Part shown: positions 49,201-61,200 of the stretch, piece by piece
Layout of the letters: every line of letters begins with the position of its first letter
How positions within the stretch are numbered: position 1 is the stretch's first letter
Origin: Agapetus fuscipes
Lineage: Eukaryota; Arthropoda; Insecta; Trichoptera; Glossosomatidae
Assembly (NCBI GenBank): GCA_951799405.1
Contig: OX637357.1
Location: 744,001-808,000, forward strand
Direction: 5' to 3'
Length of the DNA: 64,000 nucleotides
Notes under the pieces: generated by a model
The model's database searches: none
Told to the model about the DNA's origin: nothing
Seen by the model: only the letters and a program-made list of their open reading frames with translations
Program-made: the position numbers and the translations under genes

Positions 49201-52200
49201 GCACATAGGTTTTTTTTCTTCATGGTTAATTTCACGGTTTGCTGCACCGCATCGGTTCAAAAGCTGTAAAACAATTTGTGTCCTTCTGAAAACTGATAAT
49301 TAATAACAACACCTGGTTTGTATGAAGCTTACGCCCCAAGGACACCTTCTTTTTTAGTACACAAATCACCCCAAATGCTCCATATATATCTTTTATGTTG
49401 ATTGATGACAATACCTAAAGAGCTTGCTCAAACAAAAACATAGAATAGATGTTTGTCAAGCGAGAGTCAGGGTGTGTAAGGGTGAGTGAGGGAGTGATTT
49501 AACTTTGTTTGTAACTTATTCAGTTTTTAAGTTATTTTGTTTCTCTGCAGGGCCTACACAACAACATCTTGAAACCTTTTGAAGAGGGGAAACTCAAGAA
49601 AGAGTTTCCAGATCTCAACCAAGACTCTTCAAACAGGAAAAGAAGTTCAAGTCTCACGGAGCAGGTCAGTTTCATAAAATGACGCCATCTTGTCTGTGGT
49701 TTCAAATTCAAAAATAAAATTATGGTCTTTTGTTGTTGTTTTTTAAAAATACCATTTTCATCACGGATATTCCTCAGTCTATGCAAACTTCAGAAAATAT
49801 TAGTTAGACTTCGCACAATTTTTTGTCTATGTCAAATTTGTAGGCCATTTTGTAAAAAACACACGTCATTTATTATAGTATTCCAAATTTGAAATCCAAA
49901 TTCTTACCATATTGCCATTATGAAAAGAAAAAAATCTCAATTTGTCTTCCATTTTTTAAATTAGTTCCTATGCAAAGGATTGCATTATTTAAAAAATATA
50001 AATAATGCTTTTTAGTGTTCCAAGTTAAAAAAAATTGACATGCTGCCATTTTGTAAACGTAAGGCATTGTTCTAAATTTAAAATTGTTTTTCTTTTTTAA
50101 TTTTACTTTTAGGGCTCGAGGCGCCGTGAGTTACCTTCCCGGCCGGCTCTGGGGGAGCTGCACACGCGGCAGGAAGCCTCCAACACCTTCCACATAGAGC
50201 TGACTGAAACCTGCATCGATCTGATGGCTAGATACACATACTCACCGTACATTTCAGCTCCTAAAAGGTAAATCTATAATCTAAGTTGCAAAGATGTATT
50301 GCCATTTAAGGCTCATATTTCATGCAGGCACATTTAACACATCGATTGCGGGAAACTAGTTAACTCGTCATACACCTTTTTATAGTAACGTGCGGGAGAC
50401 GTGTAAACTCGTTTCGTCGCGCCTAGCGGTAGGGCGCGGGAAACTTGTAAAAACGTGGCATCAAACGGGTGGGGGGCCATACGATACCTACCCTCAGCGG
50501 TCCCCGATCTGTCTACCTGCCGTTGCAATGAGTTTGATACGGGACAAAAAATAATAACTGTAAAAATAAACAGACAGAATATTGAAATTTTAAACAAAGG
50601 ATTTTGTTTTTGCACTTTCGTTCGTCTCTCCAGTAACTTCTATATCCTGCTTTCGTTAGGACATTTTATATTCGTAGAAGTTTATACACTATTAGGTTAT
50701 AGTTTTTTTTATAATATGTGCTGTAAAGAAATTGTGGATAAAACATTCTCTTGCGTGTAACTTCTCATAGTAAGTGCACTAATTGTAAGGAAGTGCTCAT
50801 GAACAACTTGTAAATTACAGGGTTTTCACACTTTTCTGGTGCTTCCTCTCGTAGAAAATAGGAAAAATGTGCATGTATTCAAGAAACCCATGCTAGCTTA
50901 ATATCAATTCAAAAATCAATTACACTTTTTGGATGTTCAAGAAACCATTGTTTTATTATGGGTGAACTTACATTTTCTCAACGCTCCGACAAACCCAGCA
51001 CTTTACTTCATTAATAAATCCGGTAATCTCGTTCAGTTAAAAATCTGTGGACGCACTGGTCACACTGATGTTATAATAATAATAATAATAAAAATAAACT
51101 TTATTGTACACCACAAATAAATTACATTAATATTATAAACAAAAAGAGCCATATGTACAATGGGCGGTCTTATCGCACATGGCGATATCTTACAGACAAC
51201 CTTAGGATGGACAAGATCTGCAAGCACAATGATATGGGTAGTCCGTGGTATTACAATAATTATGGTTAAAAAATATTGTATAAATACATATATATATATA
51301 TTTTTTAATTATATATCAACATATACATATAGATACACACATAAACATATATACATAAATACATACACACACACATGCATACATACATATATACATATAA
51401 CTTAGCCATTACACTGATAGTAAGTGTTCCTTTAAAAGTTTCTTAAATCTCACTATACAGCGAGGGGCCTGCTTAAAGTGGCACTGGGCTGGTCACGTCG
51501 CAAGGCAAGACCACGACAGGTGGCCGAAAAGGATCGTCCAGTGGCGGCCCAGGATGTCCAAGCGGGGAGACCCCAACTGAGGTGGCTGGACGACATCAAG
51601 GGAACTGCAGACAGAGGATGGCTAAACACAGCAGCCGATAGACAAAAATGGAGAAGATTGGAGTTGTTCTATGTCCAGGAGTGGACCCAGAAAGGCTGAG
51701 GAAGAAAAAGAATAAGATTGTAGTAATTTCTCGCTTGTGGATTTTTTAAAAAAGATTATTTGTATTGTGATATTTAATCCTTTAACTGCGGGTGACACGC
51801 ATAGGCGTCAAGTGTTAACTTGCATACAGTGCGGCTGTCAATCATAGACGTCATCCAACTTTGAACTTATCCCTGATATCTGTGTTCAAGAATTCAGAAA
51901 TCTGCAAGTGGAAATATGTGCAAGACCTTTGTGATTTTTGTTCTTGAAGAACTAATACATGTGACTGTTCACATTGAATTGAATATAAGTGTTGTCAATC
52001 AATGAGGGTAGGAAATCAATATATATTTTTTAAAAAATGTGTAAAAATTGAGGAGATTGTGAAAGAATGGGATATACAAAGTGAGCGTAAAAGAAGAAAA
52101 TGCATGAAAAAGGTGATGGATATGAAGGAATTGAAAGAGGTATGTCAGGATAGGAAAAAATGGAGGCAACTCTGCAGAGGCTCTGGCCACCCCTAGCGGA

Positions 52201-55200
52201 ATGGCGACAGAGTTACAGTTTGAAAAAGTATTCCGTACTGAGGGTACTCGTGTAGCCAGAACATTCAGAAGCGAAAAGGTTAAATTTGAATGTTGAGGTT
52301 AAATGAATAGATATGTTTTCTTTGACATTTCCAGATTACCGACAGCTGACTTCCTTCTCTCCGGCGGGCAGTCCATGAGTTGGCTTCTGGGACACAAGAT
52401 CATCACTGTGACCACGTCAGGGTGCTCGCAGAATACTCTCAGGCAAGGACTGTGTGAAAGGTAACTCTGTTTTCTATATATTATAACTGTTGTTTAATGA
52501 TTTCTGTGATTCCATAGACTGCTCCGTAGTCTAGTGATAACACTTCGGACTCGTAAATGAAGGGTTTGAATCCCAGCAGAGCACAAAAAATATACCATTT
52601 ATGTGTTCAAATATGCTTTCTACTGGGTTGAAAAATTTGTATACCTTTACCAAAGACCGATCACCAAAGACTGAAAATGATAGTGTAGGCTACTGAAAAC
52701 ATTATGCAATGTACTCATGTAGAGTGGTTTAAAACAACGCTTAATTATGTTTGTTTTTCTAAAAATAATTGTATATTTGTAAAATATATTAATCAATTCT
52801 TTATTATTAAATTAAAATAAACTCTGAATAAGAGTTTTAGGCTTACACGGCCGGCTGATGATGCTGGAGTGATGTTTTCCGGGATCTGTTGCCGTGGTCT
52901 GTGGGAGCTGGAGCTTCCGGACGTTTCGCCCATTTCTACGATGGGCTTCTTCAGCGTGAAGTATGATGATGATGAAGATCTTGATGAGAACTGTGTTCTG
53001 TGTGTGTGAACTCACAGTTCTCATCAAGATCTTCATCATCATCATACTTCACGCTGAAGAAGCCCATCGTAGAAATGGGCGAAACGTCCGGAAGCTCCAG
53101 CTCCCACAGACCACGGCAACAGATCCCGGAAAACATCACTCCAGCAAAATAAACTCTGTTTTATTTTACTTTTTTTTCTTCTTTCTGCTTTCACACATAA
53201 TAAAGTAGAATAAAACAGAGTTTTTTTTAATTTTTTTCAATTCACATTTTTTTGTGCACATCTTTGTATGGGTCTACTTTTTTAATAAACGCTGTCATCG
53301 CTTGTTATTTCCCAGATGTCTAGTGCTGTGCAAGGCGCACACAGATTCCCTGAGCAGCCCGTACGGGGCCGGCACTTCAGGCAACCTGACCGCGGGCTCC
53401 GAGTCTGACAGGGGCTCCAGCGAGGGACTCCTGCAGGCCGTGGGGGGCGATGTTAAAAGGTAGTCAACACTGTAAGAGCTGCGACTCAAACAAGACGCTG
53501 TTGCCGTAAGGTTGGATGAATTATGGGCTTTTCAGCATGATTTGCCTGGTCCGTAGTCCAGTGGTTACATTTCGGACTCGTAAATGGAAAGTTGTGGGTT
53601 CGAATCCCGGTGGAGCATAAAAAATATACCATTTCTATTTTCAAATTTGCTCTTTGCTGGGTAAAAAATTTATAAACCTATACCAAAGACTGGTCATCAA
53701 AGGCCCAATCAGCCTTAAAGCAACTGGGTCTTGTTTGAGAATTGGCGCTTTGTAGCGACGACCAAGCTCGTAAAAAGTCCGTTTGATAGCTCAGTTGCCT
53801 TCCTAGCTACGCCTTCCTTTAACTATTTATTTTGATAATAATTTATTAAAATTTGTTTTTGTGTTTTCAGATATTCTAAGTACACGTTTCAGCACAGCAA
53901 AAGCAACGAGACCAACAACTCCTCGTCCTCCATATCTGACAATGTGCTGTGTCCTCCCTCGGGACACAACACCCTCTCTCTGCAGAGCCTCTCAGGACAC
54001 ACCACAAGGTGAGACATGTGACACTTTATCTTTAGACCACCAACTCCTCGTCCTCCATATCTGACAATGTGCTGTGTCCTCCCTCGGGACACAACACCCT
54101 CTCTCTGCAGAGCCTCTCAGGACACACCACAAGGTGAGACATGCAACACTTTATCTTTAGACCACCAACTCCTCGTCCTCCATATCTGACAATGTGCTGT
54201 GTCCTCCCTCGGGACACAACACCCTCTCTCTGCAGAGCCTCTCAGGACACACCACAAGGTGAGACATGCAACACTTATCTTTAGACCACCAACTCTTCGT
54301 CCTCCATATCTGACAATGTGCTGTGTCCTCCCTCGGGGCACAACACCCTCTCTCTGCAGAGCCTCTCAGGACACACCACAAGGTGAGACATGCAACACTT
54401 ATCTTTAGACCACCAACTCCTCGTCCTCCATATCTGACAATGTGCTGTGTCCTCCCTCGGGGCACAACACCCTCTCTCTGCAGAGCCTCTCAGGACACAC
54501 CACAAGGTGAGACATGCAACACTTATCTTTAGACCACCAACTCCTCGTCCTCCATATCTGATAATGTGCTGTGTCCTCCCTCGGGGCACAACACCCTCTC
54601 TCTGCAGAGCCTCTCAGGACACACCACAAGGTGAGACATGCAACACTTATCTTTAGACCACCAACTCCTCGTCCTCCATATCTGACAATGTGCTATGTCA
54701 TCCTCGGGGCACAACACCCTCTCTCTGCAGAGCCTCTCAGGACACACCACAAGGTGAGACATGCAACACTTATCTTTAGACCACCAACTCCTCGTCCTCC
54801 ATATCTGACAATGTGCTGTGTCCTCCCTCGGGGCACAACACCCTCTCTCTGCAGAGCCTCTCAGGACACACCACAAGGTGAGACATGCAACACTTATCTT
54901 TAGACCACCAACTCCTCGTCCTCCATATCTGACAATGTGCTGTGTCCTCCCTCGGGGCACAACACCCTCTCTCTGCAGAGCCTCTCAGGACACACCACAA
55001 GGTGAGACATGCAACACTTATCTTTAGACCACCAACTCCTCGTCCTCCATATCTGACAATGTGCTGTGTCCTCCCTCGGGGCACAACACCCTCTCTCTGC
55101 AGAGCCTCTCAGGACACACCACAAGGTGAGACATGCAGCACTTATCTTTAGACCACCAACTCCTCGTCCTCCATATCTGACAATGTGCTGTGTCCTCCCT

Positions 55201-58200
55201 CGGGGCACAACACCCTCTCTCTGCAGAGCCTCTCAGGACACACCACAAGGTGAGACATGCAACACTTATCTTTAGACCACCAACTCCTCGTCCTCCATAT
55301 CTGACAATGTGCTGTGTCCTCCCTCGGGGCACAACACCCTCTCTCTGCAGAGCCTCTCAGGACACACCACAAGGTGAGACATGTGACACTTTATCTTTAG
55401 ACCACCAACTCCTCGTCCTCCATATCTGACAATGTGCTGTGTCCTCCCTCGGGACACAACACCCTCTCTCTGCAGAGCCTCTCAGGACACACCACAAGGT
55501 GAGACATGTGACACTTTATCACTGGTATTTTACATTTGTATGATTAGAGCTGTGCCAAAATATTTGTGTGTTCCAGTTGATTCAGATTCAATGAATCAGG
55601 AAGCAGAGATCCGTAGAAGCTATAGAGATAGATAACAAAGTAACGAAATATAAATAATAAAGAAGAATAAAAAGGCAAAGGACCATGATCAAGACTCAAA
55701 AGAACAATTTCAAGCCTATTTGTGTTACAAGTTTTCATTGAAAGCAATTGCTATGTTTTTTAGCAGGTTCTATTTCCATTGTTCTTGACTTATAGGATGG
55801 TATGCGGCTGACCACCCATGCTGTAAAAATGGTTCACTTTGCCATGTTCACATGAGGCATGTGCAAGCGCGAACTTGTACATGTCTGGTTGTGGGAATGC
55901 ATGTAATGTGAATCTCCAATGTAACATATCTTTGCAACTTAGATTAGTTTAGATCTATTTAATAAAAACTCCGGATCATTTATTTTACGCAATTTATTTA
56001 TTCAGTTTTGGTTCCGACAGAGTTTGTGCACTTGAACAGTAACACAGTTGAATTATATCTGCTCCTCCAAGGGATCTTGGTCCTAATTTATAGAAATTAT
56101 TAAGATCATTCTCGAAACACGGAGAATCGTTCCATTCCACCTTGCTGGATTTCACTAGAATATTTGATTCAACACTTAATCAATCTCAGACAAATACAAG
56201 TTGTTATTACATATCTACCTAAGCTTCTGTGAGGATCCTTAAGCAACCAGAGATAGGTCGTAAGTCCTGTGACTCCCATCTCATCCTGACTCTGTGCGGC
56301 GGGCCTGAGTTTGGGTCTTGGATTTCTTTTTAAAGTAAAGACCTTACTCGGTGAGAATGTGAGTTGCTTAGTTATTTCACAAATTCTAGAGATTTCGTAG
56401 ACTTACACAGACAAACCGCTGCCTTAGTTCTTGTTTACCGTATACGCATTGAGAAAATTTTACATGAGCAATGTTTGCATGTGTACTGGACCAATGTGTC
56501 TTATGAAAACAAGAAATTTATTTAAAAAATATTTAAAAGAACTCTCACATTATCGAGTTTTACGGTTTTTCTTAGCTCAGATTGTGTAGAATTTGATTCA
56601 TAAGACAACTGCATGAAATAGTCAAATTTGACAAGATTGGCGTATATGCCCTAAACAAGAACTGAGGGAGCGAAACCACAAAACACACAACTACCAACAT
56701 CTTGCATATTCGTAGTAACACTATGTTTGTATTTGTGATGTTTTCAGACAAAATTCATCGGAGAACAAGAGCCTGGGTGAGGCGCTGCCCGGCTCCCCCA
56801 AGAGCCAGCTGGACTCCGAGTCTGCCCAGCCCGCGCAGCTCAGCCTCAAGCTGGAGAACCTCGCCAACAAGGAGGTACACCACGTGGATATCTATTCACT
56901 AAAGTAGCACACACATCTACTAGGGAATGAACTTATAATAAAATTTCAATGGATTTATTCACTAAGGAAACCCACAGATTTACTGGGAAACAAAGTTGGC
57001 ATAAAATTTAAATGGAGGTTTTTGTTTTGATTTCCTGAAGTTTGAGGAATATAAGTGATGCCAGCAGGCCAGAGAAAAAAAACATACAGAGCATAATAAC
57101 TTCAATACAATATTATCTTAATATAACTTCTTACGCATGTGGCAAGTAGAACCTGTTTATTGTTATAGGTAAGGGGCCCGGCTTTACGCCAACTCCAGCT
57201 TCCGAGGGGCTGGTACTCATTTCTTGTGTAGGCTGAGTAAACTTTGCCGGTATTCTATTTTGGGGTTTGAAAGAAACACCAAAACGGGAAATCATTTCTG
57301 ACACCCTCGTTGGGATTCGAACCCGGGCTGATAGCATGGAATGCAAGTGCTCTACCAACTGAACTATCGACCGGACATAGCTGAGGGATGTTTTAAATGT
57401 TCGTAGTCCTGTATAATCTCCTTGTATGTTTCCAGTCCTCCGAGGAGAAGTCGGCCTTCTCCGCGCTGCCCCCTCGCCTGGAGCGCGTGCTCAGTGGCGG
57501 GGGCAGCAGCGGCGGTGCGGGAGGAGGTGGAGGGGGCGCAGGAGGCGCTGCAGGGGGCGCCTCCGATCCCCGCGCCCACTGCGGCTGCTGGTGCGGCGGC
57601 TGGGCAGAGATCCACGTCAGGGGGCCCACTGGGGACGTGTCCTGGGTCATGAGGATACAGAATCAGGTGAACTAAATATCTCGGATGCAAATGCCACTTC
57701 AGGAGTTCCTCAAATTAGTAAAATGTTATAAATAATGGACAGGCTCTCCAAATTTATAATATTGTAGATTGAGAATCAGCCTGGACGGTGAGTGAATGGG
57801 AAATTAGTAAAGTCTATACAGTAGAAATGGACTATCTAAGAAGTATGATTGGGAAAAATAAAGTGACAGGCTGGTGTTTGTTTGTGGGTATGCATTTGAG
57901 AGCCTTAAGTGTTAATATATCTCTGCAACTTAGATTATAGAGTTGAAAGGTTTGTGTATTGACATTGTGAAGTTTCATTTTAAATTAATTATGTTCCTTG
58001 ACTGATAGGTTGGTATGAGGCTGACCTCCCGAGCTGTAATAATTTGTTCGCTTTTGCCAATACCATCCCAGTTTCAGGGAAAGGCGGCAGGAGTTGCCGT
58101 GGAGTTGAGGAGGCCAATCATTATTATTATTATTTAAAAAATCACCAGTGATGTATTTACTTTACTGCATTATAATATTATCTATAATCTAAGTTGCAAG

Positions 58201-61200
58201 GATATATTCATTCAAAGCTCTCAGATGTATGCCCACATCAAACACGTGTAGTTCGCGCTTACAAATGCTGATTGTTTACTTACAAATAAAATCCAAACTC
58301 AAATGAACATAAGCCCTGCAACTCTTGCCGACATTCCCTGAAACAGGGGTGACATTGGCAAAGTGAACCATTTTTTACAGTATGGGTGGTCAGCCTCATA
58401 CCAAACTATAAGTCAAGGAATACGAGTAATAAATAACAACAAAACCTTAAAAAATAAATCTATAGAAAAAAAGTCAAAAATTTCTTATGCAAAAAATGTA
58501 GCCAACTAATAAACCAACATTACAAATCAGCATTGCAGATTAGCCGCCACTTCTTCCTGTCCTTGCATACTTCTTTCATTTCATCCAGAGTCATAACCTA
58601 TTATATATTATGATTACGAAAAAAACATAGTGCTTTAAAAATAGACATATAATAATGTAGTACTATGAACGTGGATCCGCACAACATCTCTCCTAGGATC
58701 AAAACCCACTAACTTAAACATATCTTTTCAGGTCAACCTTGACTCTCCGCTGGCTGACATGCCTCTGAATGACATCTCCTCCTTGTTCCTGTCCACGTAC
58801 GGAGGCTCTGGCTTGACGCACGGCCTGCTGGGGAGCAGCCTGACAGGCCTGGTGGGCCTGGCCGGCCTGGGGGGACATTCTGGCACGCCGGGGCCCACTC
58901 CGCAGCTGGGCAGCGCTGCGTCTATAGCGTCCAGCGGATTCGCTGATGCCAGAAGCGACGTGGTGAGTCTGCCAACTTTTCATCTCTCAAAAATGGGTTA
59001 AAAAACAATAGGATACATCACAATGATTATTTATATAGTCAAACATATTAATTTTTTTTAATGTAGGTAATTATATTTGACTTTTAAGTTGAAATGAGGC
59101 TGACCATATATACTGTAAAAAATTATTCACTTTGTCAATGTCACCCCTGTTTCAGGGAAGGTCAGGGAAAGAAGATGTTTTTTTTGTTAAACCTGGGGTG
59201 GAGTCTTGATGATCATCGAAGATAGGGCGGAATTAAATATGGTGGCGTATCAACAGCTGATTGTTGTTCCATTTTATATGGAACAACAATCAGCTGTTAA
59301 GGCACCGCCAAGGCCACCACACACAAGAGTTTTGCCTCTTTTTGGTGAGGTACAGCTTATAAAACTTTTGAATTATTATGTAATAGATATAAGTTTAAAA
59401 AAAAAATGTATAAAATGTGTTATAGGTATTAAATAATAAAAAAATGGTATATCTTCAAATACGTGAGATCTACCGACGACCATCGAGACTTCCACCCCAA
59501 ATTTCAGAAAATCTATAGGAAAATGGAGAGGCCATGTTTTATGCCTTCCAATTTTGAAATAGATATAGTAAGATCTACCGACGGCCGTCAAGACTTCCAT
59601 CCCTGCCTTCATTAGGAACAGAATGTTTCCTTGTAGTTATATTCCTAGACACCTTCCTCTCTGTCACATGCATTGTGTTGTGTGTTGTGTTGCAGCTGTC
59701 AGACGGTGACCCCCGCTCCCGCAGCGGCAGTGGAGGCTCCCAGCCCGAGCAGCTGCAGAAGTCCAGCTCAGACAGCGTGGTGGCGGGGGCGGCGGGCCCC
59801 CAGGGGCAGGGCGCCAGGGCTCCACACGCCGCCACACACTGCATAGTGCCACCACCTCAGCCCACGCTCACCAGGTGATGATGATAATAATATTAGGATG
59901 ATTTATTTGGTCAGTCGCTGTTTTTGTGTGAATCACACCGAGCCCTGTGCGAGCTTGGTCGTCGCTGTAGAAAGCGTCAGTTCTCAAGCAAGAACCAGTT
60001 GCTCTAGGCTAGATGGACCTTTGGTGACTGGTCTTTGGTAAAGGTATACAAATTTTTCAACCCAGCGAAGAGCATATTTGAAAATATAAATGGTGGTAAG
60101 ATTTGTGTTTAGGTAGATTGAAACGGATATAGCGTCTACTTGCATTAACATAGTTTCAGCTTCACTGTATTATACCTCGATGGTTGACACGTTGAAGAAG
60201 TGGGTGTTGGTGTTGATTTCATTTTGAAAGATGCAGCAGTTTTCATGGCACGCACGTCGGGGAGCAGCTGATTCCAGGTGGACGGTCCTGCAACAGTATG
60301 CGAGTTACAACAGGCATGAGTCACATTAAGAAAATAGTGCGTACAAAGAAATGGTTTTCAGCGTGTATAGTTGCAAAAGCCTGAAATTAGCGAGAGTTCA
60401 AAATATCTGCTAGCTTAAAATTTATGTTATAATAATAATAATAATATTTAAAAAAATAATATAATACTTACACTGACTTGAAAATTACGACAGGGTGAAA
60501 TTTATAGTTCATACTGCCTAGAAATTCATGCTAGATTGAAATTTAATTTTAAATTCTCTTTTCATTGTTGTCAAACGTTGGGGTCACAATGAAAATAACT
60601 GCAGTTGTTTTACCTCAAATTCAACATTGCCAGTGATGCTTATGGTTGAATAATTAGTAATTGTGTACAGGAGCCATGCCAGCACTGTCCCCATCAACAT
60701 CCCGGGATCCCCGCAGAGACAGAGCTCCTCGGGCACCAACACTGATGATGAGGAGGGGCAGTCCATCCTGGATCCCTCGCAGGCCTTGCTGGATGAGCAG
60801 GTGAGCTACTCCGTCTCCAATCAAGTCAGACACTTGTTAACTTTTATCATGTGCAAATATATGGTGTGGGTCTTTTCTGTAAATTTATCGTGCAGATGGC
60901 AACAAAATAAAGAAGACCTTGAATCGATTTTCTCATTATGCTGGAGAGATGTTTTCTGGGATCTGTAGCCGTGGTCTATGGGAGCTGGAGCTTCCGGACG
61001 CATCACCCATGTCTACGATGGGCTTCTACAGCGTGAAGGTGCAATGATGCAGATGAACATCTCTCCAGCATCATCAGACAGCAGTGTAAGTGTGAAACTC
61101 TTATTCGATTTTCTCACAATTTTTGTTATTCCAGGGTAAGTCCCGGCACCCCGTACGCCGCTCCAACTCCTCACCAGAGATGTCCTCCAGCTGGAAGAAC

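Noticed and set aside
53889..55457. Overlapping 60-143-aa ORFs on both strands, resembling a repeat protein
   Set aside because: They arise from the 124-bp exon 21 array; the coding frame is the plus-strand exon 53871-54008 only.
42538..55523. Regular arrays as possible CRISPR loci
   Set aside because: The units are tandem without unique spacers, derive from exons, and the DNA is animal nuclear sequence.
57393..57690. Pro/Ala-rich minus ORFs opposite TSC2 exon 23
   Set aside because: They are the antisense of the Gly/Ala-rich coding exon.
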